Source of the DNA: Bacillota bacterium
GTDB lineage: Bacteria; Bacillota; Clostridia; Christensenellales; SZUA-584
NCBI GenBank assembly: GCA_023461435.1
Contig: JAEYLC010000009.1
Location: forward strand, 1-48,418
Reading direction: 5' to 3'
Length of the DNA stretch: 48,418 nucleotides
Shown: piece after piece, positions 1-8,603 of the stretch
Layout of the letters: every line of letters begins with the position of its first letter
Position numbering within the stretch: position 1 is the stretch's first letter
Made by a program: the position numbers and the translations under genes
The notes under the pieces: generated by a model
Told to the model about the DNA's origin: nothing
The model's database searches: none
The model's input: the letters and a program-made list of their open reading frames with translations, nothing else

Positions 1-1091
1 AGGGAAGCGAAAATGAATCTGTCACGTAAAGTCACAATCAGATCGCTGGTGCGCGCATGGTAGGTATGCTTGAGCTGCTTATCTTTTTGGCGCTCAGCAA
101 CCGCTTCGTCCGCCTCCTTTTGGAAGATCGCCGCATAGATTATCAATACCATTGAAGCCCAGAAATCCTGCCGGATACTGTTCGGTGTTTTGCCGGAGAA
201 CTTTTCCACACAGATGATTCGCTTCAGTTCATGGTAGAGCGTCTCTACACCCCAACGCATGGCGTAAAGGGTGGGAAATTCGTCCTCGGGTACGTCGAAC
301 AGATTTGTCACAAGCGTTTCGATTTCACCGGAATCAAGCAGGAATTTAATCACTCGCACGGTTTGAACGTTTTTCAGCGTCACAACGCTACTGCCCATCG
401 GTGCTTTCATGGCTTCTCGGAAGGACTGTGTGCTGCAACGCATGACATACTTAAGTCCATATTCCTGCGCCTTTTCCAACAGGTCGTGGGAGGGATACCC
501 TCGGTCGGCTAACAGCAGCGTGCGAGCCGCCACTTGCGGCAATTCACTTTTCAGAAATTCCATATGCCGTTCAAGCGATTTGCGCTCGTTTCGGTCTGTT
601 CGGTCAATTTCTGCATCTATTACCCAACCATGCAATACATCGTACAGAACAGATACACCCGCGCCGGGACGGTTTCCCGCGCCGCGCACACCAAACTCCT
701 CGGCCAATTCCGGTGTTGTCGGAAGCTGCAAGTAAGACCCGTCCACCGCGAGAACCGTATATCCGTGCCAAAGAGGCGTTTCATATTGCCCCGAATACTC
801 CTTTTTTACAAGCTCTCGCACCATAATTTCAAATGGCTTGTGGCTAAACTGCGAGCGCAGCTTTGTGAACGCAGGCTGACTGATAGGATCACCCCCTTTT
901 ATTTGTCTGAAAAACTGATTCAATCGCGTTTGCAGCGTCGTTTTGCGCATATCCAGCAAAAAGCATACCGCTTTTTCAAACCCCATTTTTCGTTCGCGGG
1001 TAAACGCTGTTGCTTTTAAGCGCGAGTTCATCAATAACTCTGGATTCCCTATGACTTCCAATAACAGCCGGAGACCCTCATACATGTTCAT
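1..1091 (-). CDS. IS4-family DDE transposase (3' end beyond window)
   Basis: An uninterrupted minus-strand frame of 363 codons runs from ATG 1091 to the window edge, so the C-terminus is not seen. A second in-frame ATG lies at 1085. The protein has the layout of an IS4-type DDE transposase. The first Asp is D117 in AVDGSY and the second is D196 in LLADRGY. The third acidic residue is E283 inside Y276-x2-R279-x3-E283-x6-K290, which is exactly the Y-(2)-R-(3)-E-(6)-K signature of the family. There is no frameshift or internal stop, so the visible part could be functional. Plus-strand ORFs between 231 and 1194 are shadows of this gene. Confidence 0.9.
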   Translation of the reverse strand, partial: MNMYEGLRLLLEVIGNPELLMNSRLKATAFTRERKMGFEKAVCFLLDMRKTTLQTRLNQFFRQIKGGDPISQPAFTKLRSQFSHKPFEIMVRELVKKEYSGQYETPLWHGYTVLAVDGSYLQLPTTPELAEEFGVRGAGNRPGAGVSVLYDVLHGWVIDAEIDRTDRNERKSLERHMEFLKSELPQVAARTLLLADRGYPSHDLLEKAQEYGLKYVMRCSTQSFREAMKAPMGSSVVTLKNVQTVRVIKFLLDSGEIETLVTNLFDVPEDEFPTLYAMRWGVETLYHELKRIICVEKFSGKTPNSIRQDFWASMVLIIYAAIFQKEADEAVAERQKDKQLKHTYHARTSDLIVTLRDRFIFAS

Positions 1092-1123
1092 AATGGCGAA
1101 TAAGTCCTTTTTTTCGCCATTAT
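1090..1123 (-). promoter_or_regulatory. Inverted repeat covering the transposase start codon
   Basis: ATAATGGCGAA at 1090-1100 and TTCGCCATTAT at 1113-1123 form a perfect 11-bp inverted repeat with a 12-base loop. Read on the minus strand, the downstream arm ends in the first two bases of the transposase ATG (1091-1089), and the loop carries the AAGGA ribosome-binding sequence. A transcript entering from outside would contain both arms and hide the start. A transcript begun at the element's own promoter (start near 1112) would lack the upstream arm. Confidence 0.6.
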
Positions 1124-1145
1124 GGGGGCCTTCCCCATTTGTCAA
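1119..1145 (-). promoter_or_regulatory. Probable transposase promoter
   Basis: On the minus strand TTGACA (1145-1140) and CATAAT (1124-1119) are separated by 15 bp. The -35 is consensus and the -10 has one mismatch, but the spacing is short, as would suit a weakly expressed transposase. Predicted transcription starts near 1112, about 20 bases before the ATG. Confidence 0.5.
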
Positions 1146-1241
1146 GTGTTTTTTCTTCCCCTCTGTAAACTGCTCCCTGCTCTTAAGTTATTGACATTGT
1201 CCCGCCGGGGGAAGGCTTTTAACATCTGCTATTTTAAATAA

Positions 1242-1856
1242 TCAATATCCGAAATCACCATCGATGATGACCACATGCATCTCTTTGCCGCGCGTGGGGC
1301 GCTGAAGCCGTACCGTCACGTTGCACATGCGCTGCGGCGTATCACAGTCGGTGCAGCGGCCTTCAACCGCGCACGGCGTGGAAAGGCCCAGACGCTTTGC
1401 GTTCAGCGGGCACGCCACCTTCTTGATCCGCGCGACCGCCGTATGCGGATTGGCCGTCAGCTTGTTTCTGCCCGCCACGAATATCACCTTTTGGGGGCCG
1501 TAGAACATCGCCGCCACGCGGTTGCCGATGCCGTCAATGTTGATGAGGTCGCCTTCAAGCGTCAGCGCGTTGGTGGATGTCATGTACACATCGGCTGTGA
1601 GGCCAAGACGCTTGGGTTCGGCGGTGTCTTTTCTGGCGCGTGCAGCGAGCTCGCTCGAATAGATCGTGTTGCCGCGGCTCAAAAGCGCGTCCGCGATACC
1701 CGTTTCAAAAAGCGTCTGGCTGCCGCCGAAGCCGACAGTATCTTTTCTGCCGGTTTGAGACAGCACATAGTCGATTGCTGCCTGCGCGTCTTTGGCATAA
1801 ACGGCTTTAAAACCCTTTTTGCTGAGAGCCTCTATCGTTTTTTCAATATCGTTCAT
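1242..1856 (-). CDS. LUD-domain protein (LutC/YkgG-like)
   Basis: The 204-residue protein is built around the LUD fold of the lactate-utilisation LutC/YkgG family. The conserved stretches are GFGGSQTLFETG (about residues 42-53) and a block near 96-132 with LEGDLINIDGIGNRV and VIFVAGRNKL. The tail carries five cysteines (C149, C162, C168, C171, C178), including a CTDC pair, which could hold a metal or an iron-sulphur group; that is inference. No lutA or lutB lies beside it, so lactate oxidation cannot be concluded. It stands alone with its own promoter, divergent from lepA, and an AGGAG ribosome-binding site precedes ATG 1856. The insertion sequence lies just after its stop but does not disrupt it. 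Confidence 0.85.
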   Translation of the reverse strand: MNDIEKTIEALSKKGFKAVYAKDAQAAIDYVLSQTGRKDTVGFGGSQTLFETGIADALLSRGNTIYSSELAARARKDTAEPKRLGLTADVYMTSTNALTLEGDLINIDGIGNRVAAMFYGPQKVIFVAGRNKLTANPHTAVARIKKVACPLNAKRLGLSTPCAVEGRCTDCDTPQRMCNVTVRLQRPTRGKEMHVVIIDGDFGY

Positions 1857-1884
1857 TTTGCCTGCTCCTTATTGTACTTTCACT

Positions 1885-1913
1885 ATCATAACACGACGTT
1901 TATTTCCAGCCAA
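1885..1913 (-). promoter_or_regulatory. Probable promoter of the LUD gene
   Basis: On the minus strand TTGGCT (1913-1908) and TATGAT (1890-1885) are separated by 17 bp, a good sigma-A arrangement, about 29 bases upstream of the ATG at 1856. Confidence 0.55.
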
Positions 1914-1922
1914 TATTGTGGA

Positions 1923-1949
1923 TTGCTTTTCTTTGCACTTTTATATAAT
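1923..1949 (+). promoter_or_regulatory. Possible lepA promoter
   Basis: A perfect TATAAT at 1944-1949 lies 37 bases before the lepA ATG. The best -35 candidate is TTGCTT at 1923-1928 with a short 15-bp spacer, so the -10 is more certain than the -35. Confidence 0.4.
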
Positions 1950-1986
1950 ATAGTTGCGAGATAATTACGGAGGATAAGGCTTTTAT

Positions 1987-3780
1987 ATGGCATCTGAAAA
2001 TTTCAGAAATTTTTGCATCATCGCTCACATAGACCACGGAAAATCAACGCTGGCCGACAGGCTGATTGAGGCGACCAATACGATATCGAAAAGAGACATG
2101 CACGCGCAGGTGCTGGACACGATGGAGCTCGAGCAGGAGCGCGGCATCACGATCAAGGCGCAGGCAGTGCGTATGTTCTACGAGCATGAAGGCATGGAAT
2201 ATACGCTGAACCTCATCGATACGCCCGGACACGTGGACTTTACCTATGAGGTGTCGCGCAGCATGGCGGCCTGCGAAGGGGCCATACTCGTGGTGGACGC
2301 GAGCCAGGGCATCGAGGCGCAAACGCTCGCCAACGTGTATCTTGCTCTGGATAACGGGCTTGAGATACTGCCCGTGATCAACAAGATCGATCTGCCGTCG
2401 GCGCGCGTCGATGAGGTGTGCAAGGAGATCGAGGATGTGATCGGGCTCGATACATCATACGCGCCGCGCATCAGCGCCAAGGAAGGGGTCGGCATCGACG
2501 ATGTGTTAAAAGCGATCATTCAATATCTGCCCGCGCCCAAGGGCGACGCGAACGCGCCGCTGCAGGCGCTGATATTCGATTCTTATTACGACAACTACAA
2601 GGGCGCCATCAGCTATGTGCGTGTGAAGCAGGGCCGCGTGGCCGAGGGCGACAAGATACTGTTCATGGCGGCCGGCAAGCGCTTTGATGTGACGGAGACG
2701 GGTGTGTTCCTGCCGAATCCGCTCAAAACCGCGTCGCTGTCCGCGGGTGAGGTCGGTTATATCGCGGCGAGCGTGAAGAACGTGTCGGACACGCGCGTGG
2801 GCGATACGATCACAAACGCGAAGGACGGCGCGGCTGAGCCGCTGTCCGGCTACAAGGAAGTGACGCCGATGGTGTTCTGCGGCATCTATCCCGCGGACGG
2901 TGCGGACTATGAGGATTTAAAGGACGCGCTCGCAAGGCTCGCGCTCAACGACGCGTCGCTGATCTACGAGCCGGAGACCTCCATAGCTCTCGGCTTTGGC
3001 TTTCGCTGCGGTTTTCTCGGGCTGCTGCATATGGAGATCATACAGGAACGCTTGGAGCGCGAATTCGACCTCGATCTCGTGACGACCGCGCCGAGCGTGA
3101 GTTACCACGTCATGACGGTGAAGGGCGAGCTGCTCGTGGTGGATAACCCGACAAACCTGCCGCCGACGACATCGATCGACTATATGGAAGAGCCGATCAC
3201 AGACTGCACGATCATGACGCCCGACGAATACGTGGGCGCGGTGATGGACATCTGTCAGGAAAAGCGTGGTGTGTTCAAAAACATGGAATATATTGAAGAA
3301 ACGCGCGTGATGATCCATTATGAGATGCCGCTTAATGAAATCATCTACGATTTCTTTGATATTTTGAAGTCGCGCACGCGCGGTTATGCCTCGCTTGATT
3401 ATGAGCTCAAAGGCTACAAAAAGAGCGATCTCGTGCGCCTTGATATGCTGCTCAACGGCGACATGTGCGACGCGCTGTCCATCATCGTCCACCGCGACAG
3501 GGCATACGTGCGCGGACGCAGCATTGCCGAAAAGCTCAAGGACGCGATACCGCGCCAAATGTTTGAGATACCGATACAGGCCGCGATCGGCGGCAAGGTC
3601 ATCGCACGCGAAACGGTGAAGGCGATGCGCAAGGACGTGCTGGCCAAGTGCTACGGCGGCGACATCACGCGCAAAAAGAAGCTGCTCGAAAAGCAGAAGG
3701 AAGGCAAGAAGCGCATGCGTCAGGTGGGCAGCGTGGAGGTGCCGTCCGAAGCGTTCATGTCCGTGCTCAAGATGGACTGA
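1987..3780 (+). CDS. lepA: Elongation factor 4 (LepA), ribosomal back-translocating GTPase
   Basis: EF4/LepA is a translation GTPase that acts on stalled or mistranslocated ribosomes. The 597-residue length is normal for the family. The P-loop AHIDHGKST is at residues 13-21, followed by ERGITI (switch I), DTPGH (switch II) and NKID. The C-terminus keeps the lysine- and arginine-rich LepA-specific domain (KKKLLEKQKEGKKRMR). GGAGG at 1969-1973 precedes ATG 1987. The stop overlaps the hemW start by one base (TGATG), as in the lepA-hemW pair of B. subtilis, so the two are probably co-transcribed and translationally coupled. Confidence 0.97.
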   Translation: MASENFRNFCIIAHIDHGKSTLADRLIEATNTISKRDMHAQVLDTMELEQERGITIKAQAVRMFYEHEGMEYTLNLIDTPGHVDFTYEVSRSMAACEGAILVVDASQGIEAQTLANVYLALDNGLEILPVINKIDLPSARVDEVCKEIEDVIGLDTSYAPRISAKEGVGIDDVLKAIIQYLPAPKGDANAPLQALIFDSYYDNYKGAISYVRVKQGRVAEGDKILFMAAGKRFDVTETGVFLPNPLKTASLSAGEVGYIAASVKNVSDTRVGDTITNAKDGAAEPLSGYKEVTPMVFCGIYPADGADYEDLKDALARLALNDASLIYEPETSIALGFGFRCGFLGLLHMEIIQERLEREFDLDLVTTAPSVSYHVMTVKGELLVVDNPTNLPPTTSIDYMEEPITDCTIMTPDEYVGAVMDICQEKRGVFKNMEYIEETRVMIHYEMPLNEIIYDFFDILKSRTRGYASLDYELKGYKKSDLVRLDMLLNGDMCDALSIIVHRDRAYVRGRSIAEKLKDAIPRQMFEIPIQAAIGGKVIARETVKAMRKDVLAKCYGGDITRKKKLLEKQKEGKKRMRQVGSVEVPSEAFMSVLKMD

Positions 3781-4910
3781 TGAACACGCTCGGACTTTAT
3801 ATCCACATCCCGTTCTGCCTGCGCAAATGCGCCTACTGCAGCTTCGTATCATATCCGGACAGGCTTGTCGATATTGACCGGTATTTAGACGCGCTGGTCG
3901 GAGAGGCGCGGTTGTATACCGATGTGCTGTACAATAGGACTGTCGATACGGTGTTTATCGGAGGCGGCACGCCGTCACTGCTGACACCGGCGCAGATGAA
4001 AAAGCTGATAGATGGATTGCGCTCGGTCAGCGATTGGGAGTGCACGGAGATCACGGCGGAAGCCAATCCCGAAACGCTCGATGAAGATAAGCTCGCGGCG
4101 TATGCGGCGCTCGGCGTCAACCGGCTCAGCATCGGCTTGCAGACGCACGAGGACAGTGTGCTGCGCGATATCGGGCGCGGGCATACATGGCATACATTCG
4201 AAAAAGCCTTTGAAACAGCTGCGCGTTTTTTTGATAATATCAATGCCGACATCATTTTCGGCTTGCCCGGGCAGACGGTGAAAGGCTTCGACGAAACGCT
4301 GACCCGTTTGACGGGCTTAGCGCCGCAGCATATTTCCGCCTATGCGCTCAAGCTCGAAGCGGGCACGCCGCTTGCGGCGCGCTTTGAGGGGGTTGACGAA
4401 GACACCGACAGGACAATGTATCATATCGCAGCCGAACGGCTTTGGGAAGCCGGTTACGTGCATTATGAGACGTCCAACTTTTCAATGCCCGGTTATGAAT
4501 GCCGCCACAATTTGAAATACTGGACGGGCGAGGAGTACCTCGGGCTCGGCCCCGCCGCCTATTCATATTTGAATGAAAACGGCTACCGCCGTTTCGGCAA
4601 CGTGACGGATTTGGATGAATATCTCTCAAGCATTGAAGAAGGAACACGGCCGGTTGCCGAAGAAGAGGCATTAAGCGAAACCGACAGTATCGTCGAATAC
4701 ATCATGCTGCGCCTGCGGCTGCGGGAAGGCATCCGTTTTGAGGATTACCGAAAACGCTTCGGCTGCGATTTTATTAGCAGCTATAAGGACGCCGTTGAAA
4801 AGACGCAAAAAGCTGGCTTGATCACTGTGAATGCTGACGGGATCTGCCCCACAATCAAGGGCTTTGACCTGCAAAATGCGCTGATCGGGGAATATATAAA
4901 AAAACTGTGA
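3780..4910 (+). CDS. hemW: Radical SAM heme chaperone HemW
   Basis: HemW is a radical-SAM protein related to HemN that carries heme to target proteins; it is often misannotated as coproporphyrinogen III oxidase. I place the start at ATG 3780, inside the lepA stop. The frame stays open upstream to 3648, but that extension lies inside lepA and looks unlike HemW. The resulting 376 residues have the cluster motif C13-x3-C17-x2-C20 and the GGGTPSLL motif, and end with a HemN C-terminal-type region. There is no obvious terminator before the next promoter at 4927. Confidence 0.93.
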   Translation: MNTLGLYIHIPFCLRKCAYCSFVSYPDRLVDIDRYLDALVGEARLYTDVLYNRTVDTVFIGGGTPSLLTPAQMKKLIDGLRSVSDWECTEITAEANPETLDEDKLAAYAALGVNRLSIGLQTHEDSVLRDIGRGHTWHTFEKAFETAARFFDNINADIIFGLPGQTVKGFDETLTRLTGLAPQHISAYALKLEAGTPLAARFEGVDEDTDRTMYHIAAERLWEAGYVHYETSNFSMPGYECRHNLKYWTGEEYLGLGPAAYSYLNENGYRRFGNVTDLDEYLSSIEEGTRPVAEEEALSETDSIVEYIMLRLRLREGIRFEDYRKRFGCDFISSYKDAVEKTQKAGLITVNADGICPTIKGFDLQNALIGEYIKKL

Positions 4911-4926
4911 ACATGAATTCGGGCAC

Positions 4927-4955
4927 TTGACTTTGCAGACAATAAGTGCTATTTT
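4927..4955 (+). promoter_or_regulatory. Sigma-A promoter of the hrcA heat-shock operon
   Basis: TTGACT (4927-4932) and TATTTT (4950-4955) are 17 bp apart. The expected start site falls just before the CIRCE operator, so a bound repressor would block transcription initiation or early elongation. Confidence 0.7.
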
Positions 4956-4967
4956 TATACCATGATG

Positions 4968-4994
4968 TTAGCACTCGACCTAAATGAGTGCTAA
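4968..4994 (+). promoter_or_regulatory. CIRCE operator (HrcA binding site)
   Basis: A perfect TTAGCACTC-N9-GAGTGCTAA inverted repeat matches the CIRCE consensus. It lies between the promoter and the hrcA gene, whose product binds it. This makes hrcA-grpE-dnaK a self-regulated class I heat-shock operon. Confidence 0.98.
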
Positions 4995-5024
4995 CAAAAT
5001 AAAGAATGAACAGGAGGGAGACCG

Positions 5025-6065
5025 ATGGATTTAAGCGAACGGAAAATTGGCATACTCAAGGCTGTCATCGACGATTACATCATGACCGGTCTTCCGATCG
5101 GTTCGAGAACGATATCCAAAAAAAACGGGTTTGAACTGAGCTCCGCGACGATCAGAAATGAGATGGCGGACCTTGAGGAGCTCGGGTTTTTGGAGCAGCC
5201 GCACACCTCGGCCGGGCGTATACCGTCGCAGCAGGCATACCGGTATTATGTGGACCGGCTCATGAAGGTTGTGAAATTAAACTCGGCGGAAGCCGAGCGC
5301 ATAAAGGGCTATTTTCAGGACAGGATGAGCGAGGTCGGTCAGGTCATGGAAAAGGCGGCCAAGGTGCTGTCGGATACGACGCACCATATCTCGATGGTGT
5401 TAAGGCCGCAGCTTAAAAAGTCCGTCATCAAACGGATACAGATCGTCAAGATCACGGAGAAAAAAGCCATACTGCTCGTTGTGACGGACGCGGGGCTCGT
5501 CACCGACACGGTGATCGTGGTGCCCGAAGGCATTACGCCCGATTATCTCGAGATGATTTCGAGCATGCTGACCGAGAAGATGGAATCCAAAACGCTTGAG
5601 GAAGCCGAGAAAGACTTGCGCGGATTCATGTGTGAAAGCGTCAAGAGCGGCAGCGAGTTTGTGACGGACGTGATATCGGCGATTGAGACCAGCGTGGAGC
5701 CGATCGGTGAAAAGGGCATCGTGCTCGGCGGGACGCAGAACATCATCGATTATCCCGATTATATGAGCATTGAAAAGGCGAAGAACTTTATATCCGTTCT
5801 TGAAACCAAGGATATGCTTTACGACATGATGAAGAAGGCGACACAGCTCGAGTTTTCCGTGACGATCGGACAGGAGAACGAAGTTAAAGAGCTTCACGAC
5901 ATGAGCGTGGTGACGGCGACATATAAAATCGGGGGTCGGTCTCTGGGGTCCTTCGGGGTCATCGGGCCGACGCGTATGGACTACGCAAAGGTGATATCCA
6001 TTCTTGGGTATGTGAGCAACAGCTTAAACAGCATACTTTCAAGTTTTATAGAATCGGATGACTAA
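5025..6065 (+). CDS. hrcA: Heat-inducible transcription repressor HrcA
   Basis: HrcA represses class I chaperone genes by binding CIRCE; its activity depends on the GroE chaperonin. The 346-residue length is typical. The N-terminal winged-helix part contains SSATIRNEMADLEELGFLEQ and PHTSAGRIPS, both characteristic of HrcA, and is followed by the GAF-like effector part and the C-terminal LGSFGVIGPTRMDY motif. A strong GGAGG at 5013-5017 precedes ATG 5025. The gene is first in the operon and sits directly behind its own operator. Confidence 0.97.
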   Translation: MDLSERKIGILKAVIDDYIMTGLPIGSRTISKKNGFELSSATIRNEMADLEELGFLEQPHTSAGRIPSQQAYRYYVDRLMKVVKLNSAEAERIKGYFQDRMSEVGQVMEKAAKVLSDTTHHISMVLRPQLKKSVIKRIQIVKITEKKAILLVVTDAGLVTDTVIVVPEGITPDYLEMISSMLTEKMESKTLEEAEKDLRGFMCESVKSGSEFVTDVISAIETSVEPIGEKGIVLGGTQNIIDYPDYMSIEKAKNFISVLETKDMLYDMMKKATQLEFSVTIGQENEVKELHDMSVVTATYKIGGRSLGSFGVIGPTRMDYAKVISILGYVSNSLNSILSSFIESDD

Positions 6066-6083
6066 AGGGGGGGAGCAATACGG

Positions 6084-6680
6084 ATGAGCGAAATGGAAAA
6101 GAACGAAACAGTTGAAAACGAAGGAACACAGACTGAGAAAGCCGAAGCGGCAGACAATAAAGGCTTTGAAGACGCTTTGAATGAGGCAATAGAGAAAGAG
6201 TCTCATGACCATAAAAAAGGCGCGAAGGCCGATAAAAAGCTGGCCGAGGCGCTGGCGGAACGCGACGATTTCAGAGACAAATATCAGCGTACGTTCAGCG
6301 AGTTCAACAACTACAAAAAGCGCATGGCATCCACGAGAGCCGAAGCCTTCAAGGACGGACAGTGCGACGCCATCACCAAGATACTGCCGGTGCTCGACAA
6401 TTTTGAAAGAGCGCTTGAGCATATCGAAGGCGGAGAAGACAGCGCGCTGGCTCAGGGGTTCAAAATGGTTTACAAGCAACTGGCGATCGCCGTTGAGCAG
6501 TTGGGCGTCACCGAGATGGGGGCACCGGGCGATATGTTCGACCCGAATCTTCATCAGGCCATACAAATGGTGGATGCGCCCGAGGGCGAAAAATCAGGCA
6601 CTGTGGCCGGGGTGGCGCAAAAGGGCTATAAGATGGACGACAGGGTCATCCGGCACTGCATGGTCATGGTAAACAAATAA
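6084..6680 (+). CDS. grpE: DnaK nucleotide-exchange factor GrpE
   Basis: GrpE releases ADP from DnaK in the chaperone cycle. The 198-residue protein starts with a long acidic, low-complexity and coiled-coil stretch rich in Glu and Lys (about residues 1-75). The GrpE head follows, with FNNYKKR, LPVLDNFERAL and a C-terminal GYKMDDRVIRHCMVMV typical of the family. A purine-rich GGGGGGAG ribosome-binding site precedes ATG 6084. The gene is 18 bases after hrcA and 33 before dnaK. Confidence 0.96.
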   Translation: MSEMEKNETVENEGTQTEKAEAADNKGFEDALNEAIEKESHDHKKGAKADKKLAEALAERDDFRDKYQRTFSEFNNYKKRMASTRAEAFKDGQCDAITKILPVLDNFERALEHIEGGEDSALAQGFKMVYKQLAIAVEQLGVTEMGAPGDMFDPNLHQAIQMVDAPEGEKSGTVAGVAQKGYKMDDRVIRHCMVMVNK

Positions 6681-6713
6681 TATATATTTTTTATACAAGG
6701 AGGGAATCAGGAT

Positions 6714-8576
6714 ATGGGTAAAATCATTGGTATCGACTTAGGAACGACAAACTCTTGCGTGGCGGTGATGGAAGGCGGCGAGCCGACAGTTATCGTGAAC
6801 GCGGAAGGAAGCAGAACAACACCGTCTGTCGTGGCGTTTTCGAATACGGGTGAAAGACTGGTCGGCAAGGTGGCCAAGAACCAGGCGATCACCAATCCTG
6901 ACAGAACCATCAGCTCGATAAAGAGAGACATGGGAACGGACAGAAAGGTCAGCATAGACGGCAAAAACTATTCGCCGCAGGAAATCAGCGCGATGATACT
7001 GCAAAAGCTCAAGAGCGACGCGGAAGCGTATCTCGGCGAAACGGTATCGGATGCCGTCATCACGGTGCCCGCATACTTTACGGACAGCCAGCGTCAGGCG
7101 ACAAAGGACGCAGGCAAGATCGCGGGGCTCAACGTGCAGCGCATCATCAACGAGCCGACGGCCGCATCGCTGGCTTACGGCGTTGACAAAGAGGAAGAGC
7201 AGAAGATTCTCGTGTTTGACCTTGGCGGCGGCACATTCGACGTATCGATACTCGAGATCGGCGACGGCGTGTTTGAAGTGCTCGCGACCAACGGCAACAA
7301 CCGCTTGGGCGGCGACGACTTTGACCAGAAGGTCATGGATTATATCGTAGCCGAATTTAAAAAGACGCAGGGCATTGATGTATCCAAGGACAAAATGGCG
7401 ATGCAGCGCATCAAGGAAGCCGCCGAAAAGGCCAAGATCGAGCTTTCGGGTGTGCTTCAGACCAGCATCAATCTGCCGTTCATCACGGCGGACGCGTCCG
7501 GCCCCAAGCACCTTGATATGTCGCTGACGCGCGCTAAGTTCAACGAACTCACAGCCGATCTTGTGGAGCAGACGGCGGTTCCCACGCGCAAGGCGCTGCA
7601 GGATGCAGGCATTGCTTCGTCGGCGCTCTCAAAGGTTATACTCGTCGGCGGCTCCACGCGTATTCCGGCGGTGCAGGATAAGGTCAAAGAAATCACGGGC
7701 AAGGACCCTTACAAAGGCATCAACCCCGATGAGTGTGTCGCGGTCGGCGCGGCGATTCAGGCGGGCGTCATCGGCGGCGAGGTCAACGACATCGTGCTGC
7801 TCGACGTCACACCGCTCTCGCTCGGTATCGAGACGCTCGGCGGCGTATCGACCCGGCTGATCGACAGAAACACGACGATTCCGACAAAGAAGAGCCAGGT
7901 GTTCTCCACAGCGGCAGACGGCCAGACCAGCGTGGAAATCCACGTGCTGCAGGGCGAAAGAGAGATGGCCGCGCACAACAAGACGCTCGGACGCTTCAAC
8001 CTGACGGGTATTCCGCCGGCTCCGAGAGGCGTGCCGCAGATCGAGGTCACATTCGATATCGACGCAAACGGCATCGTGCATGTGTCCGCGAAGGATCTCG
8101 GAACGGGCAACGAGCAGAAGGTGACGATCACCGCGTCCACGAATATGTCCAAGGATGACATCGACAAAGCGGTGAAGGACGCCGAACAGTTCGCCGAAGC
8201 CGATAAGAAGGAAAAAGAAAAGGTCGAGATCAGAAACAACGCCGACAGCCTCGTATTCCAGACGGAAAAGACGATCAAGGATCTCGGCGACAAGGTGAAC
8301 AGCGAAGACAAGGCCAAGATCGAAGCCGAGATTTCGAGCGTCAAGAGCGCGCTGGCGGACACCGATACAGACGCGATCAAAGCGGCAACGGAGAAGCTTT
8401 CGCAGGTCAGCTACGATGTGTTCGGAAAAATCTATCAGCAGGCCAACGCACAGGCCAACGCAGCGGGCGCGGCAGGTGCTGGCGGCTATGAACAAAGCGC
8501 TCAGCAGGCACCGCCGGACGACAATGTGGTCGACGCCGATTACGAAGTCGTTGACGACGAGAAGAAAGACAAATAA
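6714..8576 (+). CDS. dnaK: Chaperone protein DnaK (Hsp70)
   Basis: DnaK is the ATP-dependent Hsp70 that binds unfolded polypeptides together with DnaJ and GrpE. The protein has 620 residues. It shows the nucleotide-binding motifs IGIDLGTTNSCVAV near the N-terminus, VFDLGGGTFDVSIL and LVGGSTRIPAVQ. The DVTPLSLGIETLGG linker follows, then the substrate domain and a helical lid. The C-terminal tail is Gln/Ala-rich and ends with DADYEVVDDEKKDK, as in Gram-positive DnaK. AAGGAGGGAATC precedes the ATG. A hairpin follows the stop (8604-8632). Confidence 0.98.
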   Translation: MGKIIGIDLGTTNSCVAVMEGGEPTVIVNAEGSRTTPSVVAFSNTGERLVGKVAKNQAITNPDRTISSIKRDMGTDRKVSIDGKNYSPQEISAMILQKLKSDAEAYLGETVSDAVITVPAYFTDSQRQATKDAGKIAGLNVQRIINEPTAASLAYGVDKEEEQKILVFDLGGGTFDVSILEIGDGVFEVLATNGNNRLGGDDFDQKVMDYIVAEFKKTQGIDVSKDKMAMQRIKEAAEKAKIELSGVLQTSINLPFITADASGPKHLDMSLTRAKFNELTADLVEQTAVPTRKALQDAGIASSALSKVILVGGSTRIPAVQDKVKEITGKDPYKGINPDECVAVGAAIQAGVIGGEVNDIVLLDVTPLSLGIETLGGVSTRLIDRNTTIPTKKSQVFSTAADGQTSVEIHVLQGEREMAAHNKTLGRFNLTGIPPAPRGVPQIEVTFDIDANGIVHVSAKDLGTGNEQKVTITASTNMSKDDIDKAVKDAEQFAEADKKEKEKVEIRNNADSLVFQTEKTIKDLGDKVNSEDKAKIEAEISSVKSALADTDTDAIKAATEKLSQVSYDVFGKIYQQANAQANAAGAAGAGGYEQSAQQAPPDDNVVDADYEVVDDEKKDK

Positions 8577-8603
8577 AATCATATACATATGATATAGCCA
8601 GTA

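Larger units (their letters stand above)
1..1145 (-). mobile_element. IS4-family insertion sequence, incomplete at window edge
   Basis: This is the 5' part of an insertion sequence: a transposase reading leftwards off the window plus its promoter and leader. I cannot place the outer (right) terminal inverted repeat. It should lie between about 1146 and 1241, in the 96 bases before the stop of the next gene. That stretch holds no ORF. It does contain GGGGAAGGC at 1208-1216, which is the inverted copy of GCCTTCCCC at 1128-1136. No target-site duplication can be tested because the left end is missing. Confidence 0.75.

Noticed and set aside
231..1194. Several plus-strand ORFs of 80-160 residues in the first 1.2 kb
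   Set aside because: They are antisense to a complete minus-strand IS4 transposase frame with all catalytic motifs, and their translations are low-complexity Arg/Ser/Cys-rich sequences without family motifs.
3648..3779. N-terminal extension of HemW by 44 residues
   Set aside because: The extension is inside lepA, is Arg/Ala-rich and unlike HemW. ATG 3780 gives the normal N-terminus and a TGATG overlap.
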